Of a stretch of DNA of 64,000 nucleotides, positions 50,720-58,484 are shown piece after piece (position 1 is the first letter of the stretch; each line of letters starts with the position of its first letter). Below the pieces are notes generated by a model. That model did no database searches and was not told where the DNA came from. It saw only the letters and a list, made by a program, of their open reading frames with translations. The DNA is from a virus. Location of the stretch: the IMG/VR virus record IMGVR_UViG_3300010149_005285, positions 1-64,000 of that record. One strand, written 5' to 3'. The position numbers and the translations under genes are program-made.

Positions 50720-51914
50720 TTTTTGTTCAATTCCTTGGATACACTCAGCAACTAAAACAAATGGTGCAAGCAGAGTATGTTGTTTAATGAGCAACTACGA
50801 CACCGGTAATGGTGGACAAACTGGTCATAATTTTAAAACTCACACAATAGAAGAAATACATAATAGTGAATTTACTCGTAAAATTCGTAAACAATTCTTA
50901 GCAGGAGAAAAACCTGTTGAATGTGCTACATGTTGGACAAAGGAAGCCAATGGCGGTAAAAGTAGACGTACATTTACAAATAATATGTATAAAGATATAA
51001 TTGATTATGATAAAGCAGTTAAGTTAACTACTCCTGATGGCAGTACAACACAAATGCCTATATATTGGGATTTGCGTTTTGGTAATTTATGTAATTTAAA
51101 ATGTGTAATGTGTGGACCACAAAGTAGTAGTATGTGGTATAAAGATTGGGCAAGTGTATATAACACTGACCATTTTTATGATAGTAATACAAAAATAGAA
51201 ATTAACAATAAAGATGATTCTAATTATGATTGGTGGAAAAGTGAACACTTCTGGCAACAATTAGAAAATAATATAGATCAATTACAACATGTATATCTAG
51301 TAGGTGGAGAACCTATGCTTATTGAAAATCATTATGTGTTTTTACAAAAGCTAATAGATAAAGGTGTAAGCAATAATGTTACATTAGAATATGATACAAA
51401 TATTACAAATGTACATCAACGTGCTATTGAGCAATGGAAACATTTTAAAAAACTAATGCTTAGAGTAAGTATAGATGATTTTGGAGAACAAAACGATTAT
51501 ATACGTTTTCCTAGTAAATGGTATAAGCTAGATGAAAATATAAAACGTATTGAGGCGTTATTACCAAACACACAAATAGAAATAAGTATTACATGGCAAG
51601 TACTTAATGCTTTTACATTTTTAAAATTGTTAGATCATTTTAAAAAGTATCACATTAATATAAGAATATTATCAGCACCACGTATGTTTGATTGTAAACA
51701 ATTATCTAAGCAATCAAAGCTAGATTTAATAAATATGTATGAGAATTCAGTACATAGACGTAAAATACAACACTTAATAAACTATCTTAGAATGACTATG
51801 GACTATGAAGGCAATATATACGAATGTGCTGATTTTTTGGAAAGATTAGATGTTTTGAGAAAAACAAGTTGGCAAAATACATTCAAAGACTTGTTTAAAT
51901 CGATAAATACTTAA
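50700..51914 (+). CDS. Radical SAM protein with N-terminal SPASM-like cysteines (404 aa)
   Basis: Paralogue of the upstream gene: Cys9, Cys27, Cys28, Cys75 and Cys78 precede the cluster motif Cys131, Cys135, Cys138 (NLCNLKCVMC), then LVGGEPM. The start is ATG 50700 or 50706, inside the end of the previous gene. The two enzymes may form a heterodimer or act in sequence. Confidence 0.85.
   Translation: MAMQKNSFCSIPWIHSATKTNGASRVCCLMSNYDTGNGGQTGHNFKTHTIEEIHNSEFTRKIRKQFLAGEKPVECATCWTKEANGGKSRRTFTNNMYKDIIDYDKAVKLTTPDGSTTQMPIYWDLRFGNLCNLKCVMCGPQSSSMWYKDWASVYNTDHFYDSNTKIEINNKDDSNYDWWKSEHFWQQLENNIDQLQHVYLVGGEPMLIENHYVFLQKLIDKGVSNNVTLEYDTNITNVHQRAIEQWKHFKKLMLRVSIDDFGEQNDYIRFPSKWYKLDENIKRIEALLPNTQIEISITWQVLNAFTFLKLLDHFKKYHINIRILSAPRMFDCKQLSKQSKLDLINMYENSVHRRKIQHLINYLRMTMDYEGNIYECADFLERLDVLRKTSWQNTFKDLFKSINT
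51902..51909 (+). promoter_or_regulatory. T4-type late promoter box
   Basis: GATAAATA within the last codons of the radical-SAM gene, 18 bases before ATG 51928 with AAAAGGA between. The late operon therefore begins inside an early gene. Confidence 0.68.
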
Positions 51915-51927
51915 AAGGATTACTATT

Positions 51928-52452
51928 ATGAAAATAAACGAAATAGATTGTTGGGATGGTTATAAGAAAAAAGGAACTAAACCCGGCACTGGTAAAAACA
52001 AAGGAAAACGTGTAAATAATTGCGTTAAAGAAGATGGTGTAATAGTTCCTGGTGTTAACACTACAGTAGACGTTAAACCTGGGCAAACTGAAAAAGAAGC
52101 AGCTAAATTCTTTGGCAAAGGTAAGCCTGCAGAACTACATGCAAAAGCACGTAAAAACAGTACACCGCATAACTTATATAACTTAGGGTTAACTGAATCA
52201 CAAGTTAAGTTAATGGAAGCGGTAATTAAACAATCACCAGTTATGGATGTGTTATATAACTTATCATCGAGAAAAGACAATAATCCTTTTCCAGTTAAGT
52301 TTTATAATGACTTAGTAATTAATGTAAAACCTTTAGAAGCAAAGAAAATAGTAATGCTATATTTAGATTCAGATGAAGAAAAGCAAAAAGAGATTGAACA
52401 ATACATTCATACAGTAAATGGATTTAAAGAATTATTACAAAGGATTAGATAA
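51928..52452 (+). CDS. Leader-tagged late protein (174 aa)
   Basis: MKINEIDCWDGYKKKGTKPG at the start joins the leader with a basic, Cys-containing module (CWDGYKK... GKRVNNCV) common in marine T4-like phages. The second half is helical. Late box upstream. Probably a packaged or virion protein. Confidence 0.68.
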   Translation: MKINEIDCWDGYKKKGTKPGTGKNKGKRVNNCVKEDGVIVPGVNTTVDVKPGQTEKEAAKFFGKGKPAELHAKARKNSTPHNLYNLGLTESQVKLMEAVIKQSPVMDVLYNLSSRKDNNPFPVKFYNDLVINVKPLEAKKIVMLYLDSDEEKQKEIEQYIHTVNGFKELLQRIR

Positions 52453-52631
52453 TGCTAATGACCCCAGAACAATTTGCTCATTATGTTGAAAAAATAAAAG
52501 AGCATGAAAAGAAACGTTTAAGTACAAATGAACGTCTGAAGTACTGGGCAAGATATTTTGGCACTTCTAAAGAAGCACTAGACACTGATGCTGGTTATGA
52601 TATGAATTGGTTTGCAGATGATCATAAATGA
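52452..52631 (+). CDS. Small hypothetical protein (59 aa)
   Basis: TAATG overlap with the previous gene, and its end overlaps the next start by 14 bases. Helical and basic in the first half, acidic at the end. Translational coupling supports it. Confidence 0.6.
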   Translation: MLMTPEQFAHYVEKIKEHEKKRLSTNERLKYWARYFGTSKEALDTDAGYDMNWFADDHK

Positions 52632-53187
52632 AATAGTTTCAACTCACCCAGGCCTAAGAGAAGCACTTAATGAAATAGGCAGTACTAGTCAAGTATATGT
52701 TGACATGGACGGTGTTCTTGCAGACTTTTTTGGCGAGTGGCAAAAGTTAATAGGTAGCAACTGGCGTAATGTTAAAAAGATAGAACCTGCATTACAGAAG
52801 ATCAGAGACAAAGATGACTTCTGGCTTACGTTACCTTTACTTCCTCAAGCAAAAAATCTATTAAATATTATTAAAAATGTTAAAGGTAGCTACAGTATTC
52901 TTAGTAGTCCATTACCAAACGATCCTAACTCAGAGCCACATAAGCGTGAATGGATTGAAAAGAATTTAAGTTTCTTTCCACCTGAGAATGTAATTATTAC
53001 TCACGATAAAGCAAAATATGCTACACAACAAGATGGTACTCCAAATATATTAATTGACGATTTTGGACAAAACATTTCAAAATGGGAAGCAGCTGGCGGT
53101 GAAGGATTTAAACACAAAGATCATAAATTTGAACGTACGGCAAAAGCAATCAAACAATACATGACTACGCCTGCAAAGGAGCAATAA
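52618..53187 (+). CDS. Leader-tagged HAD 5'-nucleotidase-like protein
   Basis: A 5'(3')-deoxyribonucleotidase-like HAD enzyme: VYVDMDGVLADFF has the nucleophile Asp29 and Asp31, SILSSPL gives motif II, and NILIDDFGQNI motif IV. I start at ATG 52618, giving MIINEIVSTH, matching the MLINEI-type leaders (an ATG two codons upstream is also in frame). About 25 residues precede the enzyme domain. A nucleotide-salvage enzyme with a packaging-type N-terminus is notable. Confidence 0.8.
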   Translation: MIINEIVSTHPGLREALNEIGSTSQVYVDMDGVLADFFGEWQKLIGSNWRNVKKIEPALQKIRDKDDFWLTLPLLPQAKNLLNIIKNVKGSYSILSSPLPNDPNSEPHKREWIEKNLSFFPPENVIITHDKAKYATQQDGTPNILIDDFGQNISKWEAAGGEGFKHKDHKFERTAKAIKQYMTTPAKEQ

Positions 53188-53188
53188 A

Positions 53189-54496
53189 ATGCTGATTAAT
53201 GAAGTCCTTGTATATGAAGAACGATTAAATGCAACGCCTATTATTAGTCCTGCTATAAAAACCCTTGATAAAGTATTTAAAGACAATAGACACGAAATGC
53301 GTATAGTTGGAGGAGCAGTACGAGATATTGCTTTAGGAAAATCACCAAAAGATATTGATTTTGCTACAGATGCTACTCCAGATGAAATGATGGCTATACT
53401 TGATAAAGCAGGCATAAGACATAAACCTACAGGATTAGAACACGGTACTATTACTGCTATCCTAGATAACGAACCATTTGAAATTACAACACTAAGAGCA
53501 GACAAAGAAACAGACGGCAGACATGCTGAAGTTGAGTTTGTTAAGAGTTGGGAAGAAGATGCTAAACGTAGAGATTTAACATACAATGCCATGAGTATGG
53601 ATATTGATGGAAATGTTTATGACTATTTTGGTGGAATGGATGATTTACAAGATAAAGTCAGTAAGTTTGTAGGTGATGCAGAAAAAAGAATTACTGAAGA
53701 TTATTTAAGAATATTACGTTACTTTCGTTTTCAAGGTAGACTATCAAAGCCTACTTGGGACAAAGATACACTAGAAGCAATTACAAAACATGCTAAAGGA
53801 CTATCCGGTATTAGTGCCGAGAGAATATGGCAAGAGATGAGCAAAGTACTTTCAGGACAAAATGTTGCAAGTGTAATATCTATGATAGAAAAAACGGGTG
53901 TAAGTAAAGTTATTGGATTATCTACTAACAATGCAAATAGTGTAAAAGATAAGAGCAACCCCGTCTTAGCGTTAGCACAATTGGATAATAGCGTAGATCT
54001 TGCTAAACGTTGGAAGTTAAGTAACAACGAAACAGAATTATTAAACTTTTTAGTTAAACACAAAAATGATCCACTTGATCAAAAGAAAGTAGAAGATATG
54101 ATTGCTGATGGAGTAAACAAAGACTTAATATCAGCACTAGCAACAATGCAAGGTAAAAGTGTAAACACTGATGCTAAAATACCAAACTTTCCATTAACAG
54201 GTGCAGACTTAATTGCTAAAGGTATGAAGCCTGGTCCAGAAATGGGTGCAACATTAAACAAATTAAAACAACAATGGAAAGCAAGTAACTTTAAAGCAAC
54301 TAAACAAGATTTATTAGGAGAAAACTTTGCAGATGGTAAAGTAAAAGGTAAAAGTAGACCAGGGCGTGTAAAACGTTCAGGTGCTAGTTGTAATGGCAGT
54401 GTAACAGAACTCAGAGCAAAAGCAAAAAAAGCCAGCGGTGAAAAAGCAAAAATGTACCATTGGTGTGCTAATATGAAATCAGGCAAGAAGAAATGA
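53189..54496 (+). CDS. Leader-tagged CCA-adding / poly(A) polymerase-type nucleotidyltransferase
   Basis: Class II tRNA nucleotidyltransferase head: MRIVGGAVRDIALGKSPKDIDFAT has GGAVRD (41-46) and the metal pair DID (55-57). RRDLTYNAMSMD, DYFGGMDDL and EDYLRILRYFRFQGR follow, all typical. The N-terminus MLINEVLVYE is leader-like. The C-terminal 60 residues are an added basic module with Cys (GASCNGSVTELRAKA... YHWCANM) found on other marine phage proteins. All five phage tRNAs and the tmRNA already encode CCA, so repair of cut tRNA ends seems more likely than maturation. Confidence 0.87.
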   Translation: MLINEVLVYEERLNATPIISPAIKTLDKVFKDNRHEMRIVGGAVRDIALGKSPKDIDFATDATPDEMMAILDKAGIRHKPTGLEHGTITAILDNEPFEITTLRADKETDGRHAEVEFVKSWEEDAKRRDLTYNAMSMDIDGNVYDYFGGMDDLQDKVSKFVGDAEKRITEDYLRILRYFRFQGRLSKPTWDKDTLEAITKHAKGLSGISAERIWQEMSKVLSGQNVASVISMIEKTGVSKVIGLSTNNANSVKDKSNPVLALAQLDNSVDLAKRWKLSNNETELLNFLVKHKNDPLDQKKVEDMIADGVNKDLISALATMQGKSVNTDAKIPNFPLTGADLIAKGMKPGPEMGATLNKLKQQWKASNFKATKQDLLGENFADGKVKGKSRPGRVKRSGASCNGSVTELRAKAKKASGEKAKMYHWCANMKSGKKK

Positions 54497-54500
54497 TTAT

Positions 54501-54794
54501 ATGGAAAAAATTTATCCAAAATGCGAAAATGCAGAACGTTTGTATGTTACATCAAATAGCCAGATAAGACCTTGTTGTTGGTTAGGTGAAGCAGGTTCAA
54601 TAAACAAAAGTCCTAAATGGAATTTAAATACTAATACAATTGAAAATATTCTTGACATTGAATTAAAAAAATATGTAGAGAATTTAAAAAAAGATCCTAA
54701 AACATGGGCACAAAAAGCATGTTGGAAACAATGTAGTAAACCATTTACTTCAGTAAACAGACCAACAGAAAATTGGGTATATGTAAATGAATAA
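54501..54794 (+). CDS. Stand-alone SPASM-like Cys protein (97 aa)
   Basis: Cys8, Cys25, Cys26, Cys74 and Cys78 are spaced like the N-terminal SPASM/twitch segments of the radical-SAM proteins at 49541 and 50700 (for example SNSQIRPCCWLG against GYVALCCKN). It lacks a CxxxCxxC motif and ends eight bases inside the next gene, which encodes a short radical-SAM core. The pair looks like a split enzyme. Confidence 0.65.
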   Translation: MEKIYPKCENAERLYVTSNSQIRPCCWLGEAGSINKSPKWNLNTNTIENILDIELKKYVENLKKDPKTWAQKACWKQCSKPFTSVNRPTENWVYVNE

Positions 54795-55416
54795 CGGTAT
54801 GTTACTTCATCTGGAAATGAGCAAGCGTTGTATACTTGAATGTCCAAAATGTCCTAGAACTATATACAAAGGTAGGTATGAAATAGATGATCTTAATATT
54901 GATCATGCAAAAGAATTAGTAATCAAAACTAAACCACGTGTAGTAAATATGTGTGGTAATTTAGGTGATCCAATATATCATCCTAGATTAATAGAATTTA
55001 TAACATGGTTAGAAAAAGAAAATTATCATTGGGATCTACATACAAATGGATCAGGTAAAAAAGAAAGTTGGTGGCAAGAATTATATGATTGTTATGAAAC
55101 TAAATACAATAAGATATGGTTCGGAGTTGATGGCTTAGCTGATACTGCTCACAATTATAGAGTTGGTATAAACTGGCAACAATCATTTGATGCTATGTGC
55201 TTAGGAGTAAAACAAGGAAAAGATATTTATTGGCAATGGATACCTTTTAGCTTTAATGAACATCAAATTGATGAGGCTAAAAAGTTAGCTACTGATAATG
55301 GAATTAATCTTGTCCTTAGACTAAGTGCTAGATGGGATGAAAACGATCCGTTAAAACCATCGCCAAAATGGCTTCCAACAGAAGGACATGATGGCAATAT
55401 AAAGGAAATATTATGA
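54787..55416 (+). CDS. Short radical SAM protein (209 aa)
   Basis: Cluster motif Cys15, Cys19, Cys22 (KRCILECPKC) stands almost at the N-terminus, and NMCGNLGDPIYHP replaces the usual GGEP. It has only the barrel, truncated compared with about 400 residues for its relatives. The Cys-rich module is encoded just upstream as a separate protein with an eight-base overlap. Confidence 0.75.
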   Translation: MNNGMLLHLEMSKRCILECPKCPRTIYKGRYEIDDLNIDHAKELVIKTKPRVVNMCGNLGDPIYHPRLIEFITWLEKENYHWDLHTNGSGKKESWWQELYDCYETKYNKIWFGVDGLADTAHNYRVGINWQQSFDAMCLGVKQGKDIYWQWIPFSFNEHQIDEAKKLATDNGINLVLRLSARWDENDPLKPSPKWLPTEGHDGNIKEIL

Positions 55417-55604
55417 AGGTAAGTGATATATTAAAACTACCCGACATTAAAATAGGTGACGAATTGTTAGTAGGAAAATTTAAAAACCGTAAAGCAGTTG
55501 TAACTGGTTTTGGAGTAGATGACAATAATCAACCTGTATTAAAAACTAATAAAGGTGACCAAAAATTATTCAAACCTAGAATAGTTAAATTAATGGACAA
55601 GTAA
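55413..55604 (+). CDS. Small leader-type protein (63 aa)
   Basis: ATGA overlap with the radical-SAM gene. Starts MKVSDILKLPD (leader type). The rest (VGKFKNRKAVVTGFG... KGDQKLFKPRI) is a small beta-rich domain I associate with marine T4-like phages. Function unknown. Confidence 0.65.
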   Translation: MKVSDILKLPDIKIGDELLVGKFKNRKAVVTGFGVDDNNQPVLKTNKGDQKLFKPRIVKLMDK

Positions 55605-55605
55605 A

Positions 55606-55986
55606 ATGAAAGTGAGTCTAATAAGACTTAAACCTAGAGATGCGATGCAGTTGCGTGGTATTATAGATGAAGATACTGCAATAAAGTGTTATTTGCAATG
55701 GCCCTTTACAAAAAAGGTTGCATTTTCTTTCATTTCACATTATAATACATGGGGTATATGGATTAATAATGGTATACTTGCAGGTGCAGTAGAAGTTAAA
55801 GAAGATTTTGAAACTGCATATTTTGTTGCTAAAAAGTATAGAAATCTAGGTATTGCTACTGAAGCAGTAATACAATGTAAAGATCGTTTTGCAAATAAAC
55901 AATTACATTGTATTATCAATCCAGATAATAAAGCAAGTTTAAGGGTAGCTAACAAAGCAAATTTAAGAGTAAATTTCTTTAGCTAA
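55606..55986 (+). CDS. GNAT acetyltransferase (126 aa)
   Basis: Short GNAT fold: the acetyl-CoA loop is in KKYRNLGIATEAVIQCK and the last strands in LHCIINPDNKASLRVANKANL. Slightly shorter than typical. The acceptor is unknown. Confidence 0.75.
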   Translation: MKVSLIRLKPRDAMQLRGIIDEDTAIKCYLQWPFTKKVAFSFISHYNTWGIWINNGILAGAVEVKEDFETAYFVAKKYRNLGIATEAVIQCKDRFANKQLHCIINPDNKASLRVANKANLRVNFFS

Positions 55987-55995
55987 TAAAGTGTT

Positions 55996-56229
55996 ATGTC
56001 AAACAAAAAAATTAAAAAAGACGATATTAAAGAAACACATGGACCAATGAATAGTGTAGCAAAAGAAGATGCATTAGTTTGGGCAGGTGCTCCAGATGTA
56101 AAACACTTGAGCAAATTAGAACCACACAAACGCAGAGAAGTTATTGCTAAAAAGAATAAAGCTAAACTTAGTAGTAAAAAACACGATAGAAATATAAGTA
56201 AAAGTATACTTAGAAATATAGAGGAGTAA
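55996..56229 (+). CDS. Small basic hypothetical protein (77 aa)
   Basis: Highly charged and lysine-rich throughout, with no hydrophobic core to speak of. Likely nucleic-acid binding or partly disordered. It ends two bases before the next start. Confidence 0.6.
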   Translation: MSNKKIKKDDIKETHGPMNSVAKEDALVWAGAPDVKHLSKLEPHKRREVIAKKNKAKLSSKKHDRNISKSILRNIEE

Positions 56230-56230
56230 T

Positions 56231-56989
56231 ATGGATTATTCAAAAGTAGATAAAGACGGCAAAGAACTTAATACAGTTCCAAAAGCCAATCAAGCTAAAC
56301 AAGCTGGTTATCACGAGAAGTGGTTAAATAACCCAGAAGAATGGGAACCAACAGCAGAAGATATTAAATGTGAACTTCAACTACAAGCATTAAGTGCAGT
56401 TGAGCCTTTAAAGTGGGAAATTGATTTAGGTTGGTTTAAAAAACAAATTAAAGAATATGAAGATAAATGGGTACCTTATCTTAGACGTGAAGGCGTAGTA
56501 AACAACAGAGAAGGGTTATGCTTAGTAGGATTACCAGGCGATGAACCTTGGGATAGTTTAAGCATGCCAGAAGCACGTAGACGTACAGGTCGTAAACTTA
56601 GCGAATTAGACTTTAATCAACCTACACAGTTATATAAAGATTTATCTAGTTTACATCCATTATTAGATTATTGGAAACCTTTAGGACGTACAATGATAGT
56701 TAATAGTGGAGCAGGAGGATGGTTCCCACCACACAAAGATCAGCCTATGTTAACAAGAGATACATTTAGAGTATGTGCATTTATATCAAATAATGTAACA
56801 CATGATGCTTATGAGTGGGAAATGGATGGACACAGATGGCCCATTAAAGCTGGTGGTGTATACTACATAGACACACGTAAAACGCACAGAACACACAGTT
56901 GGAAGGATAATAGTATGCATTTAGTAATGAATATTCCTAAAACATGGGAAAATGTTGTTAAGTTAATAAGTGCAACCCTTAATTATTAA
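56231..56989 (+). CDS. Putative 2OG-Fe(II) oxygenase / aspartyl hydroxylase-like protein
   Basis: The second half has the iron triad: PPHKD gives His168 and Asp170, and KTHRTHSW gives a later His (219 or 222). GAGGWFPPHKDQP and AGGVYYIDTRKTHRTHS resemble aspartyl/asparaginyl beta-hydroxylases. The N-terminal 60 residues are unassigned. GAGGAG precedes ATG. Protein hydroxylation is plausible; the target is unknown. Confidence 0.75.
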   Translation: MDYSKVDKDGKELNTVPKANQAKQAGYHEKWLNNPEEWEPTAEDIKCELQLQALSAVEPLKWEIDLGWFKKQIKEYEDKWVPYLRREGVVNNREGLCLVGLPGDEPWDSLSMPEARRRTGRKLSELDFNQPTQLYKDLSSLHPLLDYWKPLGRTMIVNSGAGGWFPPHKDQPMLTRDTFRVCAFISNNVTHDAYEWEMDGHRWPIKAGGVYYIDTRKTHRTHSWKDNSMHLVMNIPKTWENVVKLISATLNY

Positions 56990-57007
56990 ACCTTTTGGTA
57001 TTAATTA

Positions 57008-57015
57008 GATAAATA
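57008..57015 (+). promoter_or_regulatory. T4-type late promoter box, leaderless
   Basis: GATAAATA, five bases (CTTGT), then ATG 57021; no ribosome site. Box and spacer differ from those at 14086 and 46150 by only a few bases. Confidence 0.75.
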
Positions 57016-57020
57016 CTTGT

Positions 57021-57227
57021 ATGAAAATATGTGATATCATAACTGAAGATGCTGATGTAGGAAGTACAATGGCAGGCAATATTGCCAGCGTTTCGTTTCC
57101 TATGACGCCTGGAACTAAGAAAAAGGATGCTCGTAAAGCAGTTGATCCTAAAGGATACCTAGGTGACGGTAAACGTAAAAAGCAGAGTGTAGGTTATACA
57201 GAAGAAGTAAAGGTTATTAGAAGATGA
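57021..57227 (+). CDS. Small leader-type protein (68 aa)
   Basis: MKICDIITED fits the leader with an I-T-E cleavage-type site. Next comes VGSTMAGNIASVSFPM, a glycine/serine segment common in marine phage proteins of this class, and a basic tail. The message appears leaderless. Probably packaged. Confidence 0.68.
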   Translation: MKICDIITEDADVGSTMAGNIASVSFPMTPGTKKKDARKAVDPKGYLGDGKRKKQSVGYTEEVKVIRR

Positions 57228-57538
57228 GATTTTCGCAGTTAGATAATGCTAGTATAGAAGAAGAAATATACGACCGTAATCAAGAAGATCCAATGAATCC
57301 TGAAGTATTAATTCAAGGATACGGAAGACTTAATCTAAAAACTTTAGAAACTAAAGTAGAACGTATGTTTGCTGAATTAGCAGATATGGCAAAAGATGGT
57401 AACTGGAGTAATGTTGAATATAATCTTAATAAAGGTTTAGTACAATCATTTATTAAAGCTATCAATACCACATATGAACAACTAGAAGAAATCAGAAAAC
57501 GCGGCGGTAAGAACAGTCGTGGCATTGAAAAAAGGTAA
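57224..57538 (+). CDS. Helical late protein (104 aa)
   Basis: ATGA overlap with the previous gene. Helical, with a basic C-terminus (RKRGGKNSRGIEKR). It resembles small head-internal proteins in size and charge. Function unknown. Confidence 0.62.
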   Translation: MRFSQLDNASIEEEIYDRNQEDPMNPEVLIQGYGRLNLKTLETKVERMFAELADMAKDGNWSNVEYNLNKGLVQSFIKAINTTYEQLEEIRKRGGKNSRGIEKR

Positions 57539-57543
57539 CGACT

Positions 57544-58482
57544 ATGAACGAACAAAAAATTGATAACACATTTAATAGAGTCATGGAAGAAATTAACAGA
57601 CTCCAAAAGGCTTTCCAGCCCGGAAAAAATTTAGAAAAAGCTATTGCAGAAGTAGGTGGCGATATTGCATGGCTTAAAGATATTAACGAATCATTTGATA
57701 AACTATATGAAGCTCTTGAAGAAGGACACTATGGTGCAATTGCACATTTAGATATGAAAGAAGAGCTAAGTAAGAAGAAAAAAATTACACCAAGCACTCC
57801 AACAAATATGGTAGCAGAAGGCGTGTTAGACGCTGATGACGATGACGGGTTTATGGCTCGTTCACAATTATATTTCTTAGCACGTGATGCAATTACATTA
57901 CACAGCCAAATCAACGATCAAGATGATTTAGAGCCGTGGGTACAAAGTAAAATAGCTCAGTCAAGCAAAGACATTGATGCAGTTCGTCGTTACACTGAAT
58001 ACAATGCCATGAAAGCACAAGTTGAGCCAAGTGCAGAATTACCGCAAGAAGTACCAGGCGCTGGAGAAGAAATGCAAGTTCCAATGGAAGCAATTCCTTC
58101 AATAGACGAAAGTGGAGTAAAAAGACAATTAGAAGATGACGCTGAAAATTTAAGCAGAGATGAATTTATTGAAAAGCATGGAGATGCAGACTTTTACGAT
58201 AGTTACAATGGAGTAGAAGAAGCAATTGGTGCTACAACAGATAAAGAAAGATCAGAGCGTGATCACGATGCATTAGTAGTTACTGATGCTGACAAGGATA
58301 TGAACACACCAGCTTGGCAAAGATATAAAGCAGGTGATAACAGATATATCTACAAAACAAGAAAAGATTCTGAAATTACTGAAGGCATGAATTTTGATGA
58401 AAAGAGAAGCGACGAACTAAAAGTAGTTGCTAATGATTTATTTAAAAATGCGTTAAGTAAAGCAAAAGCAAAGGCGAAATAA
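57544..58482 (+). CDS. Conserved late helical protein (312 aa)
   Basis: Mostly helical and acidic. The middle segment (EGVLDADDDDGFMARSQLYFLARDAITLHSQI, about residues 92-123) is one I associate with marine T4-like phages. The C-terminus is lysine-rich. Cotranscribed with leader-type genes, so probably virion-associated. Function unknown. Confidence 0.68.
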   Translation: MNEQKIDNTFNRVMEEINRLQKAFQPGKNLEKAIAEVGGDIAWLKDINESFDKLYEALEEGHYGAIAHLDMKEELSKKKKITPSTPTNMVAEGVLDADDDDGFMARSQLYFLARDAITLHSQINDQDDLEPWVQSKIAQSSKDIDAVRRYTEYNAMKAQVEPSAELPQEVPGAGEEMQVPMEAIPSIDESGVKRQLEDDAENLSRDEFIEKHGDADFYDSYNGVEEAIGATTDKERSERDHDALVVTDADKDMNTPAWQRYKAGDNRYIYKTRKDSEITEGMNFDEKRSDELKVVANDLFKNALSKAKAKAK

Positions 58483-58484
58483 TT

